Source of the DNA: Thermofilaceae archaeon
GTDB taxonomy: Archaea; Thermoproteota; Thermoprotei; Thermofilales; Thermofilaceae
DNA length: 64,000 bases
Direction of reading: 5' to 3'
Assembly (NCBI GenBank): GCA_025057995.1
Contig: JANXEW010000002.1
Span: 124,001-188,000, forward strand
The notes under the pieces were generated by a model. It did no database searches. It had not been told where the DNA came from and was given only the letters and a program-made list of their open reading frames with translations. A program made the position numbers and the translations under genes. Below are positions 14,192-24,588 of this stretch, in pieces (positions within the stretch are counted from its first letter, which is position 1; the number at the start of each line of letters is the position of its first letter).

Positions 14192-15685
14192 TTACAAGTG
14201 TGGACGAATTCTCGAAGCCAGCCTCCAAATCTCCCCTTCTGCTCGACGAACCGAAACTACCTTCTCAGCTTTCTCTTTTTTCGGCAGTCTTAGCCGCTGC
14301 ATACTATGTCTTTGTAGATTCTCAAGAATCTTCTCTTCTTCCAGAATTCTCGTGCTATAATTACCTGAAACGAATGCCCTGTTATTTAAGACTGCATGAA
14401 GCAGGACCATGTTAGTTGATACTCCTTCAATCATTGTCTCTTCGATGGCTAGAGCGAGCCTCCTCCTAGCCTCTTCTCTAGTTATACCCCAGCTCGTGAC
14501 CTTCATGATTAACGGATCATAGTAGAATGGGACTTCAGCCCCTTCATAATATCCAGAATCAACTCTTATCCAAGGTCCCGATGGCTCTCTGTATACCGTC
14601 AACTTACCGGGGGATGGAGCGAAGTTGTTTGACGGATCTTCAGCGTATACTCTAGCCTCTATAGCGCTCCCCCTCATTTTAATGTCTTCTTGTTTAAAAC
14701 TAACTCCCTCACCAGCTGCTATGTAAATTTGTTCACGGACGATGTCAACACCAGTAATCATTTCGGTCACCGGGTGTTCGACCTGTATTCTGGAGTTTAC
14801 TTCAAGAAGGTAAAAGTTAGCATTGGAGGGGTCGAATAGGAATTCAAAGGTTCCGGCGTTAACGTACCTGCAAGCATCGGCAGCTTTTAGAGCTATTGAG
14901 AGTAAATGTTCACGCAACTCAGGGGAGAGAGCTGGCGATGGAGCTTCTTCTATCAATTTCTGAAATCTCCTCTGCACGGAGCATTCCCTTTCAAAAAGGT
15001 GGAAAACTTTCCCCTTTCCATCGCCTAGAATCTGTACCTCTATGTGTCGAGCTTTTGGTAGGTACTTCTCCAAGTATACTTCAAACTTTCCGAAGGTCTT
15101 GCCAGCGAGTTCACTGGCTTCTTTCAAGGATTTGGTAAGCTCTTCCTCATTTGATGCAATTTTCATGCCGATGCCTCCACCCCCTCCCGCAGGCTTAACG
15201 ATCACTGGAAACCCTAGTTCCTCAGCTACGCTAATCGCATCTCTGCTGTTTACGGCACTATATGTGCCGGGTACGACTGGCACTCCAGCGTTAGCAAAAA
15301 ACCTTCTGGCACCAAGCTTGTCGCCCACGAGCCTTTGTACGTTGGGTGGTGGACCTATGAACACTACCCCCTCCTCTCGTAATCTTTCAGCAAAATCCGC
15401 GCGTTGAGATAGGAAACCGTATCCTGGATGGACGGCTTCAGCCCCCGTCTTTTTTGTCGCGTAAATTATTGCGTCTATATTCAAGTAACTTTCCTCTGGA
15501 TCCGCCCCTCCAATCCATACCGATTCATCAGCTATCATAGCATGCAATGATTTTTCGTCTGCGCTCGAGTAAACTGCTACAGTTGTAATACCTAGAGCTT
15601 TCGCACTTCTAGCAACTCTAACAGCGATCTCTCCCCTGTTTGCGATAAGAATCTTGCGGAAAGGAGGTTCCACATGAACCTTCAT
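14192..15685 (-). CDS. accC: Biotin carboxylase (acetyl/propionyl-CoA or pyruvate carboxylase subunit A)
   Basis: 497 aa; KILIANRGEIAVRVARSAKALGI, HPGYGFLSQ, KPAGGGGGIGMKI, EVNSRIQVEHPVTEMITGVD. Confidence 0.95.
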   Translation of the reverse strand: MKVHVEPPFRKILIANRGEIAVRVARSAKALGITTVAVYSSADEKSLHAMIADESVWIGGADPEESYLNIDAIIYATKKTGAEAVHPGYGFLSQRADFAERLREEGVVFIGPPPNVQRLVGDKLGARRFFANAGVPVVPGTYSAVNSRDAISVAEELGFPVIVKPAGGGGGIGMKIASNEEELTKSLKEASELAGKTFGKFEVYLEKYLPKARHIEVQILGDGKGKVFHLFERECSVQRRFQKLIEEAPSPALSPELREHLLSIALKAADACRYVNAGTFEFLFDPSNANFYLLEVNSRIQVEHPVTEMITGVDIVREQIYIAAGEGVSFKQEDIKMRGSAIEARVYAEDPSNNFAPSPGKLTVYREPSGPWIRVDSGYYEGAEVPFYYDPLIMKVTSWGITREEARRRLALAIEETMIEGVSTNMVLLHAVLNNRAFVSGNYSTRILEEEKILENLQRHSMQRLRLPKKEKAEKVVSVRRAEGEIWRLASRIRPHL

Positions 15686-15714
15686 GGGTACTTCTTATTA
15701 AGGGATGTTAGCAT

Positions 15715-16272
15715 CTATTTCGTCTGTTTCCTACTTGTTATTCTGTGTACAAGTTCAACCAATCTATGAGGAACGTCGTTACGGTTACTTTCCGTTACTA
15801 CAATTAACGTGTAGTCCTTGCGCTCAAGTACTTCCTTGCCGAAGGCACTGAGCTCAGCCTTAGCGTGAATAGTGGCTATGACGGGCTTTGAAGAGTCTAA
15901 GGCACTTCTAACTGCTCTCTTAAAAGATGTAGATAGCAGTTCCATAGGACCTATCTCATCAATAATTACAACATCCGCGCTGTTTAAAGCAGTTAGAATA
16001 GCTCCTACTCCGAGTCTGTCAAGTTCGTCGACGAGGACCACGTACTTGCCCACTCGTGGTCGCCCCTCTCCAACTCGCGCTAGATAAGCCTCTTCGCCTG
16101 TCATAAGGTCGATCATGATGAAACCTACACGTGTCCCTTCTCTTCTCTCCTCTCGGGAGATAAAACCTCCGATCACAAGCCCTGTACTTCTCAAATGATG
16201 AACTGCACGTAATACGGCAGTTGTCTTGCCGATGCCAGGGCGCCCTGTCACGAGAATGTTTTTTTCTCTCAC
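15715..16272 (-). CDS. THEP1-type nucleoside-triphosphatase
   Basis: Walker A GRPGIGKTT, GGFISREERREGTRVGF, Walker B VVIIDEIGPMEL. Confidence 0.9.
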   Translation of the reverse strand: MREKNILVTGRPGIGKTTAVLRAVHHLRSTGLVIGGFISREERREGTRVGFIMIDLMTGEEAYLARVGEGRPRVGKYVVLVDELDRLGVGAILTALNSADVVIIDEIGPMELLSTSFKRAVRSALDSSKPVIATIHAKAELSAFGKEVLERKDYTLIVVTESNRNDVPHRLVELVHRITSRKQTK

Positions 16273-16760
16273 AGAAACCTCTCTAGCAACGAGAGGTTAA
16301 ATTCACTACGTAGTGTGTCGAACTTTTCTCCCTCGTCCGGAGTGTATGCTATTAGCACGACTGTTAGAGGGTTTGACAGCTGAAGCTGCCTAACCAGTGT
16401 CCTGTCGAGGTCTGCTGCGGCTTTCTCGCTTCTAACGGCTACCGTTCGTCCGTCTACGAACCTGCTCCGTCTTACGACAAGTGATCGCTCATCTGTGAAA
16501 GTCATTTGAACGCTGCCTTGGGCTCTTATAATCTCTACTAATTCATGACTAATCAAAAATATTAGGATGCGGGTATCGTCGTTTGCCGCTAACCTCTTAA
16601 AGTGATCTGATAGATGAGCTGCTCCTTTATCAGCGTTAACCGCTATGATACAGTCGCCCTTCACTGTAAGCGTAGATTCCCTTGTAACCTCGAATGTGGA
16701 TGTGTGTGTAGCCTTAATAAGCGGATGTCCAACTGCCTTAACTCGGTCAACTACGATCAT
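16269..16760 (-). CDS. DUF371 family protein
   Basis: GHPLIKATHTSTFEVTRESTLTVKGDCIIAVNADKGA; start at the ATGA overlap with the PCMT stop preferred over the longer ORF. Confidence 0.82.
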   Translation of the reverse strand: MIVVDRVKAVGHPLIKATHTSTFEVTRESTLTVKGDCIIAVNADKGAAHLSDHFKRLAANDDTRILIFLISHELVEIIRAQGSVQMTFTDERSLVVRRSRFVDGRTVAVRSEKAAADLDRTLVRQLQLSNPLTVVLIAYTPDEGEKFDTLRSEFNLSLLERFL

Positions 16761-17422
16761 TCGTAACCGTACCTGCCTCTCAACGCCACGAAGACGCAAT
16801 ATGTAACGGGCTTGGTGCGAACCTCTCCCCCCTTTTTCTTAATACTAAGCAACAATTGGTGCCATCGTGAACCCACTGGGATTACCATGACCCCTTCCTC
16901 ATCAAGCTGCTCAATCAACGGAGATGGGGTGGCTGGTGCCGCCGCTGTAACGATGATCTTTTTAAACCTAAAGCCCTGCCTTATGGGGGCTCCGGCGCTA
17001 CCATCTGCTACCACGATGTTGACACGGTCATAGTAGCCTGAACGCCTCAGGTTCTCCAATGCAAAGCTCGCGAGACACTTGATTATTTCAAGTGTGAGCA
17101 CTATCCCCTCTATTTTCTCTCCCGTTGGAGAAACTATCTCAGCGCATAGAGCGGCATGATAACCGCTACCAGTACCAACTTCGAGGACACTGTCCCCCTT
17201 CTCAATTGCCGCCGCTTCACACATTATAGCGCACATGTGGGGAGCAGATATAGTTTGCCCCTCCGGTATTGGCAAGGGGTGATCCTCGTACGCCTCATCC
17301 CTATATTCTACCGGGACAAACTCTTCCCGTGGGACAGAGAGAAGAGCTCTTTTCACTTGCGGGGTTTTCACGATCCCCTCAAGCTCTAATAGCTCCACCA
17401 GTTTTTGCCGTTTCCACTCCAC
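16757..17422 (-). CDS. pcm: Protein-L-isoaspartate O-methyltransferase
   Basis: PQVKRALLSVPREEFVP..., EGQTISAPHMCAIMCEAA, VLEVGTGSGYHAALCAE. Confidence 0.94.
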   Translation of the reverse strand: MEWKRQKLVELLELEGIVKTPQVKRALLSVPREEFVPVEYRDEAYEDHPLPIPEGQTISAPHMCAIMCEAAAIEKGDSVLEVGTGSGYHAALCAEIVSPTGEKIEGIVLTLEIIKCLASFALENLRRSGYYDRVNIVVADGSAGAPIRQGFRFKKIIVTAAAPATPSPLIEQLDEEGVMVIPVGSRWHQLLLSIKKKGGEVRTKPVTYCVFVALRGRYGYE

Positions 17423-17569
17423 GACTCTCAGTTTACATGAATTAGACCAGGTTTTCTTGTTTTCGTTTGCATCGTATACGATCCCGCATCAGTCTACCTT
17501 AACAGAGGAGCTGAATTAACATGGTAGCGTTTTTAAAGTTGATTAAATTGGGGAGAGAGAGTGATAAAA

Positions 17570-17860
17570 ATGGTCAAAATTTTCGATGTTGGAAGAATAT
17601 GCGTTAAGATAGCCGGAAGGGAAGCTGGCAGGAAGTGTGTGATAGTAGACATAATCGACGATAACTTCGTAGTAGTTGCTGGACCTAAGAGTCTTACCGG
17701 TGTAAAGAGACGAAGGGTTAATGTTAAACACTTAGAGCCCACCCCCTATAAGATAGACATCTCCAAGGGGGCCAGTGACGAAGATATTATTTCTGCTCTT
17801 CAAAAGGCTGGTTTAACGGATGAAATGAAGCAACTGCTTAAACCAGTAATTAAAACATGA
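17570..17860 (+). CDS. rpl14e: Ribosomal protein L14e
   Basis: [56 protein letters not shown]; next to cbf5. Confidence 0.92.
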   Translation: MVKIFDVGRICVKIAGREAGRKCVIVDIIDDNFVVVAGPKSLTGVKRRRVNVKHLEPTPYKIDISKGASDEDIISALQKAGLTDEMKQLLKPVIKT

Positions 17861-18867
17861 TAGGACCATCGCGCTCAACCAGCCGAGAAGTTTTCGTAAG
17901 GGATGAAGAACCTCTTTCTCAGTACGGTAAAAGACCTGAAGAGCGCAACGTGGAAGAGCTGATCGAGTACGGCGTTATTAACTTGGATAAACCAGCTGGC
18001 CCCTCTAGCCATGAAGTAGTAGCGTGGTTAAGGAAGCTTGTAGGAATCGGGAAAGTGGCTCATGCTGGCACTTTAGATCCAAAGGTTACAGGTGTTTTAC
18101 CGATTCTACTTAACCGGTCTATAAAGGTCGTTCCGTACCTATTAGCTGAAGACAAAGAATACGTCGGAGTTCTCAGGTTGCATGGTGATGTCTCTGAGGA
18201 GGATATAAGAAGAGCTGTTTCAATGTTCAAAGGATCTGTATATCAAAGACCCCCTCTTCGCTCAGCAGTCAAAAGGGTGGTAAGAGTGCGGAAGATATAC
18301 GATGTAAAGGTGCTCGAGGTCTCAGGTAGGGACGTCCTTTTCTGGATGTGGTGTGAAGCAGGAACATACGTCAGAAAGTTCTGCCACGACGTGGGTCTGA
18401 TCCTTGGGGTAGGTGCCCATATGCAGGAGCTTAGGAGAATCAGAAGTGGCAGTCTGAAGGAGGAAGAATCGGTAACTCTACACGATGTCGTTGATGCCTT
18501 TTCTTTCTGGAAAGAGGAGGGTGATGAAACTTTCATAAGGCGTGTAATAACCCCCGTTGAGAAAGTTGTCGAGCATTTGCCTCGGGTTGTTGTGCGCGAC
18601 AGCTCAGTTGATGCTATAGCCCGAGGTGCAATGCTAGCAGTGCCAGGGATTTTGGCTGTAGATGCTGGCATAAAGGTTGACGATGTTGTAGCTATATTCA
18701 CGAAAAAGAATGAGCTAGTGGCAATAGGGAAGGCTTTAATGAGAAGTGAGCAAATGATAACGGCGAAGAAGGGCGAAGCGATAAAGCCCGAGAGCGTACT
18801 CATGAAACCAGGCACATACCCAAGCCTTTGGCACGGCAAGAAGAAGGTTAGCGAAAAACCCACATAA
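17857..18867 (+). CDS. cbf5: rRNA/tRNA pseudouridine synthase Cbf5 (TruB family with PUA domain)
   Basis: [20 protein letters not shown]...[19 protein letters not shown]-terminal PUA region. Confidence 0.95.
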   Translation: MIGPSRSTSREVFVRDEEPLSQYGKRPEERNVEELIEYGVINLDKPAGPSSHEVVAWLRKLVGIGKVAHAGTLDPKVTGVLPILLNRSIKVVPYLLAEDKEYVGVLRLHGDVSEEDIRRAVSMFKGSVYQRPPLRSAVKRVVRVRKIYDVKVLEVSGRDVLFWMWCEAGTYVRKFCHDVGLILGVGAHMQELRRIRSGSLKEEESVTLHDVVDAFSFWKEEGDETFIRRVITPVEKVVEHLPRVVVRDSSVDAIARGAMLAVPGILAVDAGIKVDDVVAIFTKKNELVAIGKALMRSEQMITAKKGEAIKPESVLMKPGTYPSLWHGKKKVSEKPT

Positions 18868-18903
18868 CCTTTATAGCACCCGCGTAACCAATCTCGAAGA
18901 TAA

Positions 18904-19002
18904 GCCGGGGTGGCCGAGTGGACCAAGGCGTCGGCCTGGAGCTAGTCTAGAGAGCCGATACCTCTCTGGGGTGCCCGGGTTCGAATCCCGGCCCCGGCGC
19001 CA
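18904..19002 (+). tRNA. tRNA-Ser(GGA) with 11-nt intron and encoded CCA
   Basis: Acceptor GCCGGGG/CCCCGGC + G + CCA; anticodon stem TCGGC/GCCGA around CTGGAG-[CTAGTCTAGAG]-A (anticodon GGA at 18938-18940; putative intron 18942-18952); long variable arm ACCTC-TCT-GGGGT; T-arm CCGGG-TTCGAAT-CCCGG. Confidence 0.93.
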
Positions 19003-19464
19003 TCCACTTTCATTATTTAAAATAAAACATTGATTCTAAACTAATTTAGGAGAATTGTGTTATATGTCTGAAGAGCTTAAGAGCTGCAAATTATAATATC
19101 TGTTAACGAGATAAAAGTAGAATCACGAGTAAATGATCAGTTCGCTTTGCTTTTTTCTATTTTTCTGGTATAGACGCTAATGCCATAAAAACACCATCGA
19201 TAAGTCTTTCGATTGTTTGGATGTTTATGAAGAGGCATATAAAGGGAAAGAGTGTTCTCACATCCATCTCCTAATGTGTTCACGGAATATTTGTAAAGCT
19301 GATAAAAGTAAGCGTAGAGATCACTTTCCATAATTCACATCCTAAGCTTTTCACACCCTTTAGTACCAAGTTGAATATCTGGTTTAGTATCCTGCGTAGA
19401 GTACTCCAATAAAATCTGAGGTTCTCAAGACACCGGTTTAAAGCTATAGAGGGGAAGCAGAAGG

Positions 19465-19474
19465 GTTAAAAATA
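19465..19474 (+). promoter_or_regulatory. Putative TATA box upstream of rps13
   Basis: gttaaaaata, about 26-35 nt upstream of the ATG at 19500. Confidence 0.5.
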
Positions 19475-19499
19475 CATACGTATCTGCCCTCTGGCTCAT

Positions 19500-19952
19500 A
19501 TGGCTGATAAGGAGTTTAGGTACATTGTTAGAATAGCTGATAGAGATCTCCCCGGCGATAAAAATATCGTGTATGCTCTAGCTTTGCTCAAGGGAATCGG
19601 GGTTAACACAGCTTATGCGTTATGCCGTAAACTAGGGATTGATACTGCTCGAAAACTCGGATCATTAACAGAGGAAGAGATCTCCATGATCAATGAAGCG
19701 GTTAGAGAGCTTCACAAGTTGAACTTGCCACCTTGGCTTTACAACAGGAGACGTGATCCGGTTTACGGCACTGATCGTCACTTTGTCGGTGCTGACCTTG
19801 TCCTTGCTGTCAAAAGTGATATAGAGTTTATGAAGGAGATAAAAAGTTGGAGGGGTATTAGACACATGTTGGGTCTTAAAGTGAGGGGGCAGCGCACGAG
19901 AACTACGGGGAGAACCGGAATTACTATCGGTGTTAAACGATCGAAGAGCTAG
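19500..19952 (+). CDS. rps13: Ribosomal protein S13
   Basis: 150 aa; YIVRIADRDLPGDKNIVYALALLKGIGVNTAYALCR; RGQRTRTTGRTG. Confidence 0.96.
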   Translation: MADKEFRYIVRIADRDLPGDKNIVYALALLKGIGVNTAYALCRKLGIDTARKLGSLTEEEISMINEAVRELHKLNLPPWLYNRRRDPVYGTDRHFVGADLVLAVKSDIEFMKEIKSWRGIRHMLGLKVRGQRTRTTGRTGITIGVKRSKS

Positions 19953-20011
19953 CGATTCGAGCATGCCAGCAGGAATATTCACGCTAGTTTACCCTTTAAA
20001 GATAGAGAAGA

Positions 20012-20019
20012 ATTTAAAA
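20012..20019 (+). promoter_or_regulatory. Putative TATA box of rps4
   Basis: atttaaaa about 23-30 nt upstream of the ATG at 20042. Confidence 0.45.
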
Positions 20020-20041
20020 CCACGACGTACGCGGGACAGCG

Positions 20042-20551
20042 ATGGGCGATCCTAAGAAGCCTCGAAAGAAATGGGAAGCCCCCACTCATCCATGGCGCAG
20101 AGATGTGCTACAACAAGAGCTTGAGCTTTTAGGCAAGTATGGGTTACGTAATAAAAAAGAACTATGGATAGCTAAAAGTATACTCAGACGTTTCAGGGTG
20201 AGAGCGAGAAAGCTCCTCTCCCTACCTGAGGGTGAAAGGGAGTTTCTGGCGAAGCCGCTTATTAATAGGCTATATCACTTGGGGTTATTAGCCAGCCCAG
20301 ACTCATCGCTAAACGATGTGCTTCGCCTTACAGTAGAGGACGTACTGGAGCGAAGATTACAAACATTAGTCTACAAAAGAGGTTTAGCGAACTCGCTTTT
20401 TCAAGCACGTCAATTAATTGTACACGGGCATGTAACCATCAACAGTAGGAAGGTCCGAAGTCCTGGCTATATCGTTTCGCGAGAAGAGGAACATAGTCTG
20501 GGGCTGCACCCCAACTCCCCTCTTGCAAGAGTTGAACGGCAGTCTGCATAA
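20042..20551 (+). CDS. rps4: Ribosomal protein S4
   Basis: [40 protein letters not shown]4 domain [25 protein letters not shown]. Confidence 0.96.
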   Translation: MGDPKKPRKKWEAPTHPWRRDVLQQELELLGKYGLRNKKELWIAKSILRRFRVRARKLLSLPEGEREFLAKPLINRLYHLGLLASPDSSLNDVLRLTVEDVLERRLQTLVYKRGLANSLFQARQLIVHGHVTINSRKVRSPGYIVSREEEHSLGLHPNSPLARVERQSA

Positions 20552-20585
20552 GTTTAAAATATATTCCACTAGGGGCGTATTCACG

Positions 20586-21029
20586 ATGTCTGAGGAAGGG
20601 AGTTTCAGGGAAGATCAAAGTGAAACATCACGGCCGGAAACAACTAAGAGTGACGTAGGCATAGCATGGATATATGCAAGCTATAACAACACTATTATAC
20701 ATATCACAGACCTAAGCGGGGCTGAAACTATCGCAATAGTTTCTGGAGGCATGATAGCCAAAGCAGATAGGGACAAGCCGAGCCCCTGGGCAGCTATGCA
20801 AGCGGCGGCACGAGCAGCGAGAATAGCGATTGAAAAGGGGATACGCGTCGTTCACGTTAAAGTGAAAGCGCCTGGCGGCTATGGTCCGAAAACTCCAGGA
20901 CCTGGAGCGGGACCCGCTATTCGGGCATTAGTTAGAGCCGGGCTGATAGTTGATAGAGTTGAAGACGTGACACCGCTACCCACCGATAGTATCAGAAAAC
21001 CTGGGGGTAGAAGAGGAAGGCGTGTTTGA
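20586..21029 (+). CDS. rps11: Ribosomal protein S11
   Basis: [50 protein letters not shown] at 20586 preferred. Confidence 0.96.
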   Translation: MSEEGSFREDQSETSRPETTKSDVGIAWIYASYNNTIIHITDLSGAETIAIVSGGMIAKADRDKPSPWAAMQAAARAARIAIEKGIRVVHVKVKAPGGYGPKTPGPGAGPAIRALVRAGLIVDRVEDVTPLPTDSIRKPGGRRGRRV

Positions 21030-21040
21030 GAACAACACAG

Positions 21041-21814
21041 CTATCGAGTAAGAAAACCCAGAACCTCGTCCACTGTCTGGGGATCTAGTTTCTCGTACCT
21101 TTCCGTAGAACCTACATCGTACCAAAAAGCTTCGCTTAAGTAACCTTCTATTCTGTATCCCAGCTTGATGAGCGTAGGAACGAGATCGCGCATTATATCC
21201 GCTTCACCTTTCGTGTCGATAAAGTCTTTCAAATATCTAATTGAATCTGTTTTTAAAGCAAGCACACCTATTACTACAGGTTTACCTAAAGGTGGCTTCT
21301 CAAATAGCTCTACTATCCGTGATCCCTCAACTTTTGCCACTCCAACACTTACTGTGTAATTTGTCGAAAGGGCTAGGGTGGCTGCCGCCTCCGAGTTCAT
21401 ATGCATCTTTAGCATTTCTGTTAGGTTAATGTTTGTCAATATATCGCCGTAATAGACGAGCACATCACTGTACCCTTCCAAAACGCCTTTCTCATACGCG
21501 TTTAACATCGCACCGCCGTTACCTCTATAGTTCGGATTATCTCGTACGTACTCAAGTTTCACTCCAAAGCGGCTTCCATCATCAAAGTAGTTCATTATCT
21601 GTTCGGCTTTATAATTTACAAGCAATGCTATCTCCGTTATATTGTGGTACTTTAACAAGCGCACCACGTACTCGAGTAAAGGTTTCTGTTTAGAACCAAC
21701 GGGAATCATGGTTTTCTGAAAGTAGTAGGTTAAGGGTCTAAGGCGCGAGCCCGCACCACCGCAAAGAACTGCGGCTTTAACTTTAATCATATGACTATCA
21801 AAGGTAATGATCAT
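21041..21814 (-). CDS. Sugar-phosphate nucleotidyltransferase
   Basis: KAAVLCGGAGSRLRPLTYYFQKTMIPVGSKQKPLLEYVV signature, 257 aa, no hexapeptide domain. Confidence 0.9.
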   Translation of the reverse strand: MIITFDSHMIKVKAAVLCGGAGSRLRPLTYYFQKTMIPVGSKQKPLLEYVVRLLKYHNITEIALLVNYKAEQIMNYFDDGSRFGVKLEYVRDNPNYRGNGGAMLNAYEKGVLEGYSDVLVYYGDILTNINLTEMLKMHMNSEAAATLALSTNYTVSVGVAKVEGSRIVELFEKPPLGKPVVIGVLALKTDSIRYLKDFIDTKGEADIMRDLVPTLIKLGYRIEGYLSEAFWYDVGSTERYEKLDPQTVDEVLGFLTR

Positions 21815-21880
21815 AATAATATTTTTCGCTACCGTGAAGGTAATTAGAGAAGGGTTTTAAGGGGTGCTAGAAAGCCCTAC

Positions 21881-23194
21881 TTGATGAACGAGGAATACAT
21901 TATTGAAAACGATTTTACGATAACACTTGTAAAGGGAAGATGGATATTAGACTCTAGAGGCAACCCCACTGTTGAAGCAGATGTCGCGACAGCCGGAGGA
22001 GGCGTAGGTACGGCAGCTGTACCTGCGGGCGCCTCTAAGGGTGTACACGAAGCCCTTGAGCTTAGGGACGGAGGTAGAAAGTTCCAGGGAAAAGGGGTTG
22101 AAAAGGCTGTCTCTAATATCAACGAGATTATATCGAGGAAGATTATAGGAATGGATTCTCGAAATCAGGAAACTATAGACAGGACGATGCTTGAACTTGA
22201 TGGTACGCATAATAAGTCGAAACTTGGAGCAAATTCCATTCTAGCTGTCTCGCTAGCTACGGCAAAAGCAGCTGCTGATACGTATGGTATGCCCCTATTC
22301 CAGTATCTAGGAGGTAAACTTGCTCGAATTCTTCCCACACCTTTAATGAATGTAATAAATGGAGGAAAGCATGCTGGCAATGAACTAAGCATACAAGAGT
22401 TTATGATAGTTCCAGTGGGAGCTGACAAGTTCTCTGATGCTTTAACCATAGCCTGCGAAGTTTATTATAGCCTTAGGGATGTCTTGATAAACAATTATGG
22501 AAAAAGCTCTGTAAACGTAGGAGATGAAGGTGGTTTTGCTCCTCCCATGAAGGAGAGTAAGGAAGCCCTTAAAGCTCTTGAAGAATCTATCAAGAGAGCT
22601 GGGTACACTGTCGGAAGCGATGTTGCACTGGCTCTCGATGCTGCAGCTTCTAGCTTTTTCTCTGATGGGTACTATAGCATCGATAAAAGAAAGCTGACGA
22701 GGGAGGAGTTGATGGATTACTACATACAGCTCATCGATGAGTATCCCATAGTCTCAATAGAGGATCCCCTCCACGAAGATGATTTTGAAGGCTTCAGCAC
22801 CATAACTGCAAAGTTGAAAACAAAAGGGATACAAGTTGTAGGAGACGACATATTCGTCACAAACGTGAAGAGGTTAGCTAAGGGTATCAAAATGAATGCT
22901 GGCAACGCGCTCCTACTTAAGGTGAATCAAATAGGTACTCTTACAGAAGCCTTAGAAGCAGCCTTCATGTCGCATAGAAGCGGCTGGAATGTGATTGTTT
23001 CACATCGCAGTGGTGAAACAGAGGATACAACGATCTCTCACTTAGCCGTAGCACTAGGTTGTGGTCAGATAAAAACAGGGGCTCCGGCTAGGGGGGAGAG
23101 AACGGCAAAGTACAATGAGCTGCTGAGAATCGAGGAATATTTATCAGGCGAGGCCCTTTACCTCGGGCTTAAAGCCTTAAAGAAAGGGTACTAG
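21881..23194 (+). CDS. eno: Enolase
   Basis: RWILDSRGNPTVEADV, SGAPARGERTAKYNELLRIEE-type C-terminus, SIEDPLHEDD. Confidence 0.97.
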   Translation: MMNEEYIIENDFTITLVKGRWILDSRGNPTVEADVATAGGGVGTAAVPAGASKGVHEALELRDGGRKFQGKGVEKAVSNINEIISRKIIGMDSRNQETIDRTMLELDGTHNKSKLGANSILAVSLATAKAAADTYGMPLFQYLGGKLARILPTPLMNVINGGKHAGNELSIQEFMIVPVGADKFSDALTIACEVYYSLRDVLINNYGKSSVNVGDEGGFAPPMKESKEALKALEESIKRAGYTVGSDVALALDAAASSFFSDGYYSIDKRKLTREELMDYYIQLIDEYPIVSIEDPLHEDDFEGFSTITAKLKTKGIQVVGDDIFVTNVKRLAKGIKMNAGNALLLKVNQIGTLTEALEAAFMSHRSGWNVIVSHRSGETEDTTISHLAVALGCGQIKTGAPARGERTAKYNELLRIEEYLSGEALYLGLKALKKGY

Positions 23195-23205
23195 CTTTAT
23201 TAACT

Positions 23206-24030
23206 ATGAATTTTAAAAATTATTTTTTGAACAGGTTTTCAGCCTTTATCCTTGATTGTGATGGCGTCATCTGGAAGGGTAGTCACGTAATTCCCGGAGC
23301 ACGGGAAGTGATTAACATCCTAAGAGAGAATGGGAAGCTTGTACTTTTTGTCACTAACAACGCTTCCCTGTCTCGAAGAACCTACGCTGAAAAAATGCGT
23401 TCGCTGGGCTTTGATGTCGATCCTAAGGAGATTTATTGCAGCAGCTATGTGACCGCCATGTTGTTGAGCGGTAAAGTGGAGAGAGTTTACGTAATAGGGG
23501 AGGAGGGTTTGGTTGAGGAGCTTGAGCTAGCAGGGCTGAAGTCTGTCGATTCAGATAAGGCGGAATGCGTCGTCGTCGGACTGGATCGCGGTCTAACCTA
23601 TAGTAAGCTTTCAAAAGCGTTAGCGTGCCTATTACGCGGTGCCCTATTCGTGGCGACAAATAGAGACCCCACCCTGCCCACTGAGAGTGGATTAGCCCTT
23701 GGAGCCGGAGCTATTGTTGCGGCACTGGAAGCGGCTTCAGGCAGAAGCGTTGACCTCGTAGCGGGGAAACCGTTTCCCTTTATGTTCGAGTTAGCGTTAA
23801 AGGATTGGAATCTTGAGGCATCTAAAACGCTTGTTGTCGGCGATAGGCTTGATACCGATGTGGTAGGCGCCAAGCGGGCTGGACTAGTTAGTGCTCTAGT
23901 GCTCTCAGGTGTTACATCGCTAGATGAAGTACAGTCAGCGAAAGTTTCTCCTGACTTCGTTCTCCGCTCGATAACGGACCTTGTGAGCTTGGACCTGGGG
24001 CATAACTATCGCGCCATCCGCTCCTCTTAA
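23206..24030 (+). CDS. HAD-superfamily hydrolase (NagD / p-nitrophenyl phosphatase-like)
   Basis: FILDCDGVIWKGSHVIPGAREVI, VTNNASLSRRTYAEKM, VVGDRLDTDVVGAKRAG. Confidence 0.9.
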   Translation: MNFKNYFLNRFSAFILDCDGVIWKGSHVIPGAREVINILRENGKLVLFVTNNASLSRRTYAEKMRSLGFDVDPKEIYCSSYVTAMLLSGKVERVYVIGEEGLVEELELAGLKSVDSDKAECVVVGLDRGLTYSKLSKALACLLRGALFVATNRDPTLPTESGLALGAGAIVAALEAASGRSVDLVAGKPFPFMFELALKDWNLEASKTLVVGDRLDTDVVGAKRAGLVSALVLSGVTSLDEVQSAKVSPDFVLRSITDLVSLDLGHNYRAIRSS

Positions 24031-24588
24031 CACGAGGGCTTCGTCACGCAGATATAGCAACCCTACGTATGCGGCTGTTACAGCATCAAGTTCATCTCCA
24101 CTCATACTTGGATATAACCCCTTGATGCCTAGCTTCTCTAAACCTTCCCTAAGCGCCTTTAAGCCTCTAGACTTTCTCGGTATACCCAGCATGTCCTGAG
24201 CTCCACCTGGGTAAACCTCGATGACCATGAATCCCATAGAGCACAATAAGTCGTTTAATCGCATTCCTCTGGTAGTGAGGCGTCGCATCGGACCTAATGT
24301 AACGGGAAAGAATCTTATACCTAGGGAAATAAGTTGCTTATCGCATTCTCTCAGATGTGGCCCTTCTCTGTCCTCTATGTTTTTACGTCCCAGAGGGATG
24401 GATAGAGGAGCGTCGATAGCTACCACGTTAGGGTTATTTTCTCTAACTGATTCCAAGATTTCTTCATCACTGTAAGCTACTATTGTTCTGGCAGTTAGTT
24501 CACTATCGAGAACGCAGATGCCAGTAGGTCGACGCGGGCTTCCGGCAAGGTCTACGCCGAGGACGATCACAGACCCTCTAGTATCCAC
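23935..24588 (-). CDS. DUF429 family protein (start uncertain, 24570 or 24588)
   Basis: VLGVDLAGSPRRPTGICVLD, VVAIDAPLSIPLG, DELDAVTAAYVGLLYL; 3' end overlaps the convergent HAD gene. Confidence 0.78.
   Translation of the reverse strand: MDTRGSVIVLGVDLAGSPRRPTGICVLDSELTARTIVAYSDEEILESVRENNPNVVAIDAPLSIPLGRKNIEDREGPHLRECDKQLISLGIRFFPVTLGPMRRLTTRGMRLNDLLCSMGFMVIEVYPGGAQDMLGIPRKSRGLKALREGLEKLGIKGLYPSMSGDELDAVTAAYVGLLYLRDEALVLRGADGAIVMPQVQAHKVRYRAENEVRRNFR

Noticed and set aside
19137-19331. 64-aa minus-strand ORF in the spacer between tRNA-Ser and rps13
   Set aside because: No recognisable motif, ribosome-binding site or conserved-looking composition; treated as a chance ORF.
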